A stretch of DNA of 64,000 bases. Source: Oscillospiraceae bacterium (lineage in GTDB: Bacteria; Bacillota; Clostridia; Oscillospirales; Ruminococcaceae). Every line of letters starts with the position of its first letter. Position 1 is the stretch's first letter. Shown one piece after another: positions 37,302 through 44,963 of this stretch. The notes beneath the pieces were generated by a model. The model worked only from the letters and a program-made list of their open reading frames with translations. It was not told where the DNA came from and did not search any database. The DNA is taken from contig JAFUIS010000001.1 of the NCBI GenBank assembly GCA_017468365.1, positions 1 through 64,000 on the forward strand, written 5' to 3'. The translations under genes were made by a program, and so were the position numbers.

Positions 37302-39614
37302 TCATCTTTCGCCGCGTTTTTTGGGTTCAAAGTCGGCCATATCCATTCCTTCTTTAAAGAATGCAAAGCGGCTGACCTCGCCGTATTTTACGGAATACAT
37401 GGCGCAGTCGGCGGATTCGATAAGATGCTGATAATCAAAACCGTCGTCCGGAACAAGCGCAACGCCGATGCTGAGCGCAAGCTGACGTTCGATGTTTCCG
37501 TTGCGATAAGGATATTTGAAGCAGCTGCAAAGATGCAAAAGTCTCTTTTCAATATCCTCGCGGCTGATGCCGTTTACGAAGACAACAAATTCGTCGCCGC
37601 CGTAACGGGCAACAACGTCGGAATGACGGAACTCGCTGAGGAAGCGCTTGGAAACGTAACAAAGAACGTCGTCGCCGACGGTATGACCGAGAGTGTCGTT
37701 GATGGTTTTGAAGTCGTTGACGTCAATATAAACCATAGCGCCCTGGGTGATTTTTTTGTTTTCAAGCCAGTCGCCGACGGTCTGCTCAAAATATTCTCTG
37801 TTGTAAAGACCGGTAAGGGGGTCGCGGTGTGCTTTTTCCTGCCAGCGTTTTACTTCCTTTTTCCAAAGGTCCTTGTTAACAAGGGTGCCGGCAATGGTCG
37901 CGTTTCCGCCGGGCTGAACAGAAACCCTGTGAAGATGCGCTTCAAGCCATTCGTAACGTCCTTCACCGGTGCAGAAACGAACGGTGCCCTCTTCTTTTCC
38001 GCCGTTTTCACGGCATCTTGCAAGCATGCGCAAAAAGTCTTTTCTGTCGTTTTCGTGAACAAGCGCGGATTTTTCAAAAAGTGCATAGGCGTTCTGGTGG
38101 TTTATCTCACCGCCGAGAGCGGGCGAGAAGCAATCGGAAAATACCGCCGCGTTGTCTGCAGTGGAATAAGAGAACATGATAACTCCTTCGGAGTCGTCGG
38201 GACCGCCTCTTCCGGAAGAAACCTTTTCGTTGTCAACAAAAGCAAGTTCTTTTCCGGTGTAAGCGGTGTTTCTGAATTCTTCGGCGCTCATGGGACTAAA
38301 GAAGAAAAATCCCTGTGCACTGTCGCAGCCGGCCTGCTGAAGAAAACGCACCTGGCTTTTATTCTCAATTCCGTCGGCGGAAGATGCTATCTGCATCTGG
38401 GAAGCATATTTAAAAATTCCTTCCGCAAGAAAACGGTTGCGTCGGTCGTTATGTTCAATGCTGAAAAAGTCTTTGTCAAGTTTAACGGAATCCGCGCCCT
38501 GAACTCTTATAAGGTCAAGGGGAAGGGCGTCTTTTCCAAAGCCGTCAAAAGCGCATCTGAAACCCGCGGAATGTATCTTTTCAACAAGCTTGCAGACGGT
38601 CTCGGGATTTTTGAGCACCGTTTTTTCATCAAGCTCGATTTCGATAAGCTTCGGCTCAACGCCGTATTTCTGACAAACGTCGGAAAAATCCCTGATGATG
38701 CCGCGGCTGCAAAGAGTGCCGTAAGTGATATTCATGGAAACGGGGCAGGGCATAAGTCCTTCCAAAGTCCATTCGGAAATTTTGCGGCAGACAAATTCAA
38801 AAAGGAATCTGTCAAGTTTTTCGGAAAGCCGGTATTCTTCAAAAACCGGAACGAAAGATGCAGGACAAAGAAGTCCGTCTTTGGGGTGGCGCCAATGCAA
38901 AATGGCTTCCGCACCGTTTATGCGCCCGTCGGTAAGCGAAACTTTCGGCTGAAAATAAACAACAAAGTCGCCGTCCTCAAAGGATTTGTCCATATAATTT
39001 ACATATTCCCATTTTTTTGCGGCGATTTCGCCGCTGCCGCTGCAAAAGAAAACGGAAGAATCGGATTTTTCGGTATCGCCAAAAGCATTTTCGGATTTTT
39101 CGATAAGGCTTTCGCAAGGTTCTTTTTCTGCTTCGGAAAGATAAACACCGAATTTAAGGTCAAGAACGTAAGGGGATTCTTTTCCCGCGTTGAAAGCATT
39201 TACTTTTTCGGAAAACCAGCCGAGCCTTGTGGAAATATCGCTTTCGGAGCGGTTTTTGATGAACATGAAAAAAGTTCCGCCGTATGTTCTTCCAAAAGGC
39301 TCAAAAGCACCAAGGTTTGCTTTCACCGTTTTTTCGACATAAGCAAGAGCCTTTTCGGAATCTTCGTTTCCGAAGGTGGAGATCATCTGCTCATAATTCA
39401 TAAGCTTCATGGTGACCGCGGCGTATTTAAGTCTTTCCTTTTCGGAAATGCTTTTTATTTCAGATAAAATTCCGCTGTAATTAAGCCCGCCGGTAACTTT
39501 GTCGGTAAGGGTGCCGCGTTTTGATTTTTTAAGCTTTTGCGCAAGAACACCAACTGCCGCAAAAAGAAGCAGACAAAGCGCAAAAACTATAAAGATGATC
39601 GTTTTTTCTGTCAT
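37302..39614 (-). CDS. Membrane diguanylate cyclase: degenerate GGDEF, degenerate EAL, PAS, active GGDEF
   Basis: 770 residues. One membrane helix (5-26). A first GGDEF-like domain (about 45-190) has only YGGTFF at its signature. An EAL-like domain (about 205-450) keeps Glu236 (EAIL) and KLD (378-380) but has DGFG (357-360) instead of DDFG, so hydrolysis is doubtful. A PAS/PAC-like region (about 500-600) follows. The C-terminal GGDEF domain is intact (RYGGDEF, 672-676) with an RxxD inhibition site (RHSD, 663-666), so c-di-GMP synthesis with product feedback is expected. ATG follows GAGGAAAA. First gene of the four-gene minus-strand operon, divergent from the sortase gene. Confidence 0.93.
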   Translation of the reverse strand: MTEKTIIFIVFALCLLLFAAVGVLAQKLKKSKRGTLTDKVTGGLNYSGILSEIKSISEKERLKYAAVTMKLMNYEQMISTFGNEDSEKALAYVEKTVKANLGAFEPFGRTYGGTFFMFIKNRSESDISTRLGWFSEKVNAFNAGKESPYVLDLKFGVYLSEAEKEPCESLIEKSENAFGDTEKSDSSVFFCSGSGEIAAKKWEYVNYMDKSFEDGDFVVYFQPKVSLTDGRINGAEAILHWRHPKDGLLCPASFVPVFEEYRLSEKLDRFLFEFVCRKISEWTLEGLMPCPVSMNITYGTLCSRGIIRDFSDVCQKYGVEPKLIEIELDEKTVLKNPETVCKLVEKIHSAGFRCAFDGFGKDALPLDLIRVQGADSVKLDKDFFSIEHNDRRNRFLAEGIFKYASQMQIASSADGIENKSQVRFLQQAGCDSAQGFFFFSPMSAEEFRNTAYTGKELAFVDNEKVSSGRGGPDDSEGVIMFSYSTADNAAVFSDCFSPALGGEINHQNAYALFEKSALVHENDRKDFLRMLARCRENGGKEEGTVRFCTGEGRYEWLEAHLHRVSVQPGGNATIAGTLVNKDLWKKEVKRWQEKAHRDPLTGLYNREYFEQTVGDWLENKKITQGAMVYIDVNDFKTINDTLGHTVGDDVLCYVSKRFLSEFRHSDVVARYGGDEFVVFVNGISREDIEKRLLHLCSCFKYPYRNGNIERQLALSIGVALVPDDGFDYQHLIESADCAMYSVKYGEVSRFAFFKEGMDMADFEPKKRGER

Positions 39615-39675
39615 TTGATTTTCCTCACAATGATTAACCGTACCAAAGTCCGTCCCAAAAAAGAACTTCCTTCGA

Positions 39676-39704
39676 TTGATTTTTCAAAAAACATGCTATA
39701 TAAT
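39676..39704 (+). promoter_or_regulatory. Promoter of the sortase gene
   Basis: TTGATT, a 17-base spacer and TATAAT, about 78 bases before the sortase ATG, in the divergent gap with the cyclase operon. Confidence 0.6.
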
Positions 39705-39782
39705 GATTTCACAAAAAACTTTATGAGATAAACCGCAAAAAAAGGTTTTCAAATAACCGTCCCTAAAAAAACAGGAGGCCAT

Positions 39783-40586
39783 ATGAAATTAACTTCAAAA
39801 AAGATACTTAATATTTTATTTATCGCCGCTCTTGCGGTGGGCGTCATCTTTTACGGAAAAAGCCTTAATGAAAAAGAAGTCGGCGCCCGCGAAAGCGAAG
39901 AAGCAAAAGAAATCGTTTTGGCAAACCGCGAAGAAATATCCGCCGAAAAGGAAGAATTCATCACCGGTTCAAAAAAACCTCCGGTATATGACAGCGTTGT
40001 CGAAGAACTTATAACCCTCGATATTGATGCCCTTCGTGAGGTGAACCCAGAAGTTATCGGCTGGATATATATCCCGAATACCAATATCGATTATCCGGTG
40101 CTCCAGCATGAGGACAACCAGTATTACCTCAAATATACCTGGGAACATACCCGCAACAACATCGGCGCGGTGTTCCTTGACTGTGAAACCTCCGTCGATC
40201 TCTCGGATTTCAACACTCTTGTTTACGGCCACAGGATCAACAACAAGACCATGTTCGGTTCCCTTTATAAGTTCCTTGAAAAAGAATATTTCGATGCCCA
40301 TCCGAGCATCTATCTCGTCACCGACGAAGGCGTTTTTCGCTACGATATTTTCGCTTCGTACCAGACCGGACTTGAAACCATTTCTTTCGCAATGAAGATC
40401 GAAACCGAAAAGAAACGCAAAGAATTCATCAACTTCGCCCTTGACTATGCGGTACAGTCCACCGGCTATGTTCCCAAAACCGACGAACAGTTCCTCACCC
40501 TTGCAACCTGCTCTTTTAACGACACTTACCGCGATGTTGTCCAGGCGGTGCTCAACGAAGAAGCCTCCGTAAGGTTCGACCAATAA
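39783..40586 (+). CDS. srtB: Class B sortase
   Basis: 267 residues. An N-terminal signal anchor (about 6-25) places the catalytic domain outside. The catalytic triad is readable: His150 in LVYGHRI, Cys243 in TLATCSF, Arg250 in DTYRD. The TLxTC context and length fit class B. It cleaves a sorting motif and links the protein to peptidoglycan or to a pilin. ATG follows AGGAGG. No other sortase is in the window, so it is the obvious candidate to anchor the nearby proteins with the PGLGD/PELGD signal. It is divergent from the c-di-GMP operon and directly upstream of adhesin paralogue 4. Confidence 0.92.
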   Translation: MKLTSKKILNILFIAALAVGVIFYGKSLNEKEVGARESEEAKEIVLANREEISAEKEEFITGSKKPPVYDSVVEELITLDIDALREVNPEVIGWIYIPNTNIDYPVLQHEDNQYYLKYTWEHTRNNIGAVFLDCETSVDLSDFNTLVYGHRINNKTMFGSLYKFLEKEYFDAHPSIYLVTDEGVFRYDIFASYQTGLETISFAMKIETEKKRKEFINFALDYAVQSTGYVPKTDEQFLTLATCSFNDTYRDVVQAVLNEEASVRFDQ

Positions 40587-40700
40587 TAATACTTATACTT
40601 AATAATATATTATAACACTGATTATATTATATTTCAATAGAACGAACTGTGCATTTTTGACATATTTTAATAAAAAATATAATATCAATATACAAAATTT

Positions 40701-40733
40701 AAAGCAATATGCTGTCAGCATATTGCTTTTTGT
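40701..40733 (+). terminator. Rho-independent terminator of the sortase gene
   Basis: AAAGCAATATGCT pairs with AGCATATTGCTTT, then a T run. The 115 bases between the sortase stop and this hairpin are AT-rich and show nothing else. Confidence 0.88.
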
Positions 40734-40760
40734 TTTACTTTCTGCTAATATAAAAAATGA

Positions 40761-40858
40761 GCAAATATCTTAATTTTGTTCAGATCTTTTTGCAGTTTTG
40801 TCAGAGGGGAGGAAATTTTCTCAAAAAAGCAACCGCTGCGCGATAAACCCGCGCAAAA
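40761..40858 (+). ncRNA. Conserved leader element, copy 3, with covarying hairpin
   Basis: It starts GCAAATATCTTAATTTTGTTC, continues with TTTTGTCAGAGGGGAGG and ends with hairpin TGCGCG (40837-40842) and CGCGCA (40850-40855). A promoter (TTGCTT, 17 bases, TAATAT) ends just before it. As at the other copies, the riboswitch follows; here the TATTCATT/AATGAATA stem is also present at 40859-40886. Confidence 0.5.
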
Positions 40859-40895
40859 TATTCATTGAACTTTTTAAAAATGAATACCTGAAAAA

Positions 40896-40971
40896 GGCAA
40901 ACCGTCCGAAAGGGCGGGACGCAAAGCAAGGGACCTAAGGCGGAAAAGTCCGCTATGGCTGCCCGGCTGCC
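40896..40971 (+). promoter_or_regulatory. Cyclic di-GMP-I riboswitch (GEMM-I), copy 5
   Basis: Almost identical to copy 3: GGCAAACC, GAAA-capped hairpin, GGGACGCAAAGC, GGACCTAA, GGCGG with CCGC, ATGGCTGCC, GGCTGCC, then GTATTTC and a U run. It lies 50 bases before paralogue 4. Confidence 0.93.
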
Positions 40972-41021
40972 AGTATTTCACTTTTTTACTATATATTGTT
41001 TATAGAAAGGGGTAGAAATAT

Positions 41022-43358
41022 ATGGCAAACACTATGAAAAAATTTGTAGCAATCCTCATGGCTGCAGTTCTCGGCATGAGCATGGGCCTTCAGGCAATTG
41101 CTGCAACCACCACCGAAACCGAAACAACCACCGACGGCGAGCTTACCACCACCGTCACAACAACAACCGAAACGACCGAAGACGGAAACACCACTACCGT
41201 AGTGGTAACTGTCGAAACCAAAAAGGACGGCATTGATGAAGACGGTGCAACCGTTGATTATGACGAGACCAAAGTCACAACCACCCAAACTTCCGGTGAT
41301 ACCGTAATCTCCGAAAAATGTGTGACTGACGGAAAAGAAAGCCTTAGTTATGATTATACGGAAAAAGTTCCGGACGTTGACGTCGACCTTATCAAAGACG
41401 GAAAAGAAATCGAAAATCCTTCCGGCTCTGCTGAAATAACTCCGGATGCACCTGTTTCTGCGGATCCCAAAGAAGACGAAAACGATACTGAATACGATGA
41501 AACCAAAATCGTTTCCAAAACAGACCGCGAAGTAAATGCAGAAGTTAATATTGTAGAGGTAGAAGATTATAAGATCATCAGGGATAAAGACGGTAATATT
41601 CTTGAAGTATATAAATACGATGAAGAAGAAAATACCGGTCTTGAACCCATTTCTTCCCAGTGGGACGATAACAAACAGGATGTTAAAAAACCTGTCGCAG
41701 GCATGACAGTTGAAGAACTGAAAGCACTGGATGATGCTGGTAAACTTCCGGTAGTGCCTATGACTGAAGAAGAAATTAAAGAGGCTTTAAAAATCAGACC
41801 CGAAGGATATGATTATCTTTATGTCGGTTTGGGCGAAGACAGTTATTACGGTGTTGGCTGGAACTTTGTAAGCGACAATTATTACAACGGCTACGGCACC
41901 GGAACACACCAGTTTGCTTTGGGCGATTTCTCCGAAGAAGAAATGAAACTGATCTCTGCTTACTGTGCAGACCTTGAAACTTCTTCCAGAAAGGGATATT
42001 GGTATACTGTGCAGAATGTAGAGGATGCCGATTACTATGATGAAGAAAGTGCAAAGCACATTCGCACCATTGCTTCCAATGCATACTGGGGCGTAATTGA
42101 CGATCCCGAAACCAAAGAAGCCGAATTCGGAAGCCTTGCAGCTGTCAAAGCTATGATGGCAGAAGCAAAAGATGCCGACGGTAACCCGGTATTTACTGAG
42201 GCACAGATTAACGGTTTGACTGAAGGCGAGGCTTTGACCGCAAGCCAGATGGCTATCTGGAAATACGGCAACCCTTATCAGAAAGAGGACGGCGAAACCA
42301 TTTACATCGATGCGGATACCGTTGATTATAACAGGTATCAGGGCAGATACGATTGGACTTACAGTTCTCAGCATATAAAAGATAACATCAGAGAAAGAAT
42401 CATTGCTGAAAAGCAGCTTGACGTAGAGAATATGACCGAGGAAGAACTCGAGGCTCTCAATAAAATGGTTAGCGATCAGTACAGCACTGAACGCGCAGCA
42501 ATTATGGGCCGCATCAACGCTCTGGCAAATTATCTGATGAATCTGACTCAAACCGATGATCAGAGTGAATCCACTCAGATTATCAATGAGAAGAATTATA
42601 TCGAAGATATGTCCATGACCGTTGGCTCTATGGTTAAAGAAAACGCGGACGGCAACGGCAACAATAGCTATAATGTGGATTTCACATTCTCGCTGGTAGT
42701 TACCCCCGGTGAAAAAGATGACCTTATCATTAAAGTTATTAACAGCAACGGAGAGGTTGTAGGAAGCGGTAGAGTTGCAGGTGACGGAAGTCAGGATGAT
42801 GGCTTTAATGATGTATACTATGACGAAAAAACAGATAGCTACACTTTGACCGGTCTTGAACTTATTGAAGGTTCTGACACCAAATTCAACCTCAAGCTGG
42901 AAGGCGCCCAGTATCTTGAAAGAGGCGTTTATATTTATACTTCCGAAGTCCGCGACGATACTCCTTCCCAGACTTTTGTCGGTATAGCCGAAGGATATAA
43001 GAGCGTTGATACCGCAATGGAAATCGATCTTTCCTTCAACGTTGAAGAAGGCACCGTAACCACTTTGCGCGAATGGCACAGCGAAGGCGATCCTGTTTAC
43101 AGAATCATTGACGGCGACGAAGAATTTGAGGAAGAGGAGATCCCGCTTACTCCCGTTCTTTATAACGCAGAACCCAATCCTCCCGCAGAAAAACTCGATG
43201 TTCCTTCCGACACCGAAACCATTCTTGATGAGGACGTTCCGCTCGCAGCAGTACCCGGACTTGGCGATGAATCTTCCATGTGGCTGATGGTTGCAGTATT
43301 TGCATTCGTTGGTTTTATGGCACTTAACCTCCCTGAGAAAAAACGCGAAGAAGACTGA
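41022..43358 (+). CDS. Thioester-domain surface adhesin, paralogue 4
   Basis: 778 residues with the family layout: signal peptide to about 27, Thr-rich N-terminal segment, thioester domain with Cys315 in AYCADLE and Gln409 in ASQMAIW, the shared beta domain ending QTFVGIAEG, and the sorting signal EDVPLAAVPGLGDES with a hydrophobic helix and KKREED. The C-terminal 115 residues are nearly identical to paralogue 3, also in DNA, suggesting recent recombination. ATG follows AAAGGGG. It sits directly downstream of the class B sortase and has its own riboswitch and leader element. Confidence 0.9.
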   Translation: MANTMKKFVAILMAAVLGMSMGLQAIAATTTETETTTDGELTTTVTTTTETTEDGNTTTVVVTVETKKDGIDEDGATVDYDETKVTTTQTSGDTVISEKCVTDGKESLSYDYTEKVPDVDVDLIKDGKEIENPSGSAEITPDAPVSADPKEDENDTEYDETKIVSKTDREVNAEVNIVEVEDYKIIRDKDGNILEVYKYDEEENTGLEPISSQWDDNKQDVKKPVAGMTVEELKALDDAGKLPVVPMTEEEIKEALKIRPEGYDYLYVGLGEDSYYGVGWNFVSDNYYNGYGTGTHQFALGDFSEEEMKLISAYCADLETSSRKGYWYTVQNVEDADYYDEESAKHIRTIASNAYWGVIDDPETKEAEFGSLAAVKAMMAEAKDADGNPVFTEAQINGLTEGEALTASQMAIWKYGNPYQKEDGETIYIDADTVDYNRYQGRYDWTYSSQHIKDNIRERIIAEKQLDVENMTEEELEALNKMVSDQYSTERAAIMGRINALANYLMNLTQTDDQSESTQIINEKNYIEDMSMTVGSMVKENADGNGNNSYNVDFTFSLVVTPGEKDDLIIKVINSNGEVVGSGRVAGDGSQDDGFNDVYYDEKTDSYTLTGLELIEGSDTKFNLKLEGAQYLERGVYIYTSEVRDDTPSQTFVGIAEGYKSVDTAMEIDLSFNVEEGTVTTLREWHSEGDPVYRIIDGDEEFEEEEIPLTPVLYNAEPNPPAEKLDVPSDTETILDEDVPLAAVPGLGDESSMWLMVAVFAFVGFMALNLPEKKREED

Positions 43359-43441
43359 ACTGCAAAACGTAACAATTTGTAAAATCAGATAAACTGATTT
43401 CGCAAACCCCAAGACCGATCTGCAAATTTAAGATACTCGAA

Positions 43442-43480
43442 AAAAGAGCCGAAGCAAAAACTTCGGCTCTTTTATTTGTA
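43442..43480 (+). terminator. Rho-independent terminator of paralogue 4
   Basis: AAAAGAGCCGAAG pairs with CTTCGGCTCTTTT, then a T-rich run; very similar to the terminator of paralogue 3. Confidence 0.9.
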
Positions 43481-43531
43481 TTTTTCTTTTCTTTGGAGTA
43501 TAATTCATCTATCGACAAAAGAGGTGGAAAA

Positions 43532-44713
43532 ATGGAATTTAAATATATTTCAGAAGACGTTGAAAAAAGCATTATTGAGATTGTCCATAAAATTCATCGC
43601 AACCCGGAACTCAGTTATCACGAATTTGAAACGACGAAGCTCATCGCCGCCGAACTTGAAAAAATGGGCGTCGAACTTTTGGAAAAACAGCCGGAAACCG
43701 GTGTTTTGGGTCTGCTCAAAGGAAATCTTCCGGGACCGACCGTTGCCATAAGGGCAGATATCGATGCACTTCCTGTTGATGAAGACACCGAACATGAGGT
43801 CCGTTCTGAAAATCAAAACGTCATGCATGCCTGTGGACATGATTTTCATACTTCTGCTTTGCTTGGTGCGGCAATGGCGCTTTGCAAAAAACGCGATGAA
43901 ATTCCCGGAAATATTCTTTTCGTTTTCCAGCCTGCGGAAGAAAAAGGCAGCGGGGCTGACGTAATCATTTCCACAGGAGTTTTTGAACAATATCGGCCAA
44001 AGGCTTTTTTCTCTATTCACATAAAGCCGGATATTCCGAAAGGAAAAATCGGAATCAGAAAAGGCCCGATCATGGCGGCAATGTGCACCTTCAGAATACA
44101 TATTATCGGAAAAGGCGGCCACGGAGCAACTCCGCACCTTGCAACGGACCCGATAATTGCCGCGGCGCATGTTCTTGATGCGCTTCAGTGCATTCGTTCG
44201 CGCTGGACCGATCCTGCTCAGCCGTTTACTCTTTCGATCTGCTCAATTCACGGCGGAAGCGCCTGCAATGTCATTCCGGACGATGTTTATATGGAAGGAA
44301 CGTTCCGCAGTACGGTTGATTCGCGCGAAGATACGGTGAAAAAGCAAATAACCGAAGTCTGCGATTCCGTTTCAAAGGCTCACGGCTGTACCGCAGAATG
44401 TGAGTTTTTAAAAGAAGCCCCGCCGCTGGTGAACGACGAAAAGCTTGCGGATATAGCTCACGAAGCTGCAGCAGAGCTTTTTGGAGAAGACAGAATCCTC
44501 GTTCAGGATTTTTGGATGGCATCGGAGGATTTCAGCTTTTACAGAGAAATTGCGCCGGTTTTCATGTACCATGTGGGAGTTGGCAAGGAAGACGGCTCTT
44601 CCGCAAGCCTTCATAATCCGGGATTTTTTGCTCCTGACGAAACCGCACCTTTCTGCGCAGAACTTCTTGTGGGAACGGCTTTGACCGCACTTAAAAAAGG
44701 ATTAGGCGACTGA
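43532..44713 (+). CDS. M20-family metallopeptidase / amidohydrolase
   Basis: 393 residues from ATG at 43532, after AGAGGTGG. Zinc-binding and catalytic motifs of the M20D group are present: HRNPELSYHEFET, AIRADIDALPV, MHACGHDFHTSALLGAA, FQPAEEKGSGADVII, and the lid domain GKGGHGATPHLATDPI. Relatives are N-acyl-amino-acid amidohydrolases, hippurate hydrolases and indole-3-acetyl-amino-acid hydrolases. It could release amino acids from N-acyl amino acids. It is monocistronic and ends at a terminator. A hydrolase of acyl-amino-acid conjugates 7 kb from a GH3-family enzyme is suggestive but may be chance. Confidence 0.92.
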   Translation: MEFKYISEDVEKSIIEIVHKIHRNPELSYHEFETTKLIAAELEKMGVELLEKQPETGVLGLLKGNLPGPTVAIRADIDALPVDEDTEHEVRSENQNVMHACGHDFHTSALLGAAMALCKKRDEIPGNILFVFQPAEEKGSGADVIISTGVFEQYRPKAFFSIHIKPDIPKGKIGIRKGPIMAAMCTFRIHIIGKGGHGATPHLATDPIIAAAHVLDALQCIRSRWTDPAQPFTLSICSIHGGSACNVIPDDVYMEGTFRSTVDSREDTVKKQITEVCDSVSKAHGCTAECEFLKEAPPLVNDEKLADIAHEAAAELFGEDRILVQDFWMASEDFSFYREIAPVFMYHVGVGKEDGSSASLHNPGFFAPDETAPFCAELLVGTALTALKKGLGD

Positions 44714-44748
44714 AAACACACAAAACACCAAATGCTCTGCAAAAAAAT

Positions 44749-44791
44749 AACCCCGGAAACCTTGATTTTACAAGGCTTCCGGGGATTTTTC
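44749..44791 (+). terminator. Rho-independent terminator
   Basis: CCCCGGAA-CCTTG pairs with CAAGG-TTCCGGGG and is followed by a T run. It ends the M20 peptidase gene just outside the guaA island. Confidence 0.9.
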
Positions 44792-44794
44792 ATT

Positions 44795-44806
44795 TTATTC
44801 CCACTC
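44795..44806. repeat. Attachment-site-like direct repeat, distal copy
   Basis: TTATTCCCACTC, an exact copy of the guaA end sequence, lies just after the terminator of the M20 peptidase gene. Confidence 0.7.
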
Positions 44807-44908
44807 GCTCCCGAAAAATAAATCTTAAACAGATTTGCTTATGGGATTTAGTTCAAGGTCTTAGGATTATTTCCATTATTCAGACAGCAGAGGCTATCTG
44901 ATTTTTTT

Positions 44909-44926
44909 GTTGCCATAGTGTTGCCA
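44909..44926 (+). repeat. Integrase arm-type repeats, left
   Basis: Two GTTGCCA copies start 11 bases apart (44909 and 44920). The same spacing and orientation recur at 46237-46254. Confidence 0.5.
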
Positions 44927-44963
44927 TGACATTTCACTTTAGTACAATATCGATCAAGATTTG

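Noticed and set aside
36960-39467. 835-codon plus-strand frame opposite the GGDEF/EAL gene
   Set aside because: Antisense shadow; the minus strand carries clear GGDEF and EAL motifs.
44714-44963. Search for a tRNA gene as the island's attachment site
   Set aside because: No cloverleaf or CCA-adjacent stem was found; the repeat matches the end of guaA instead.
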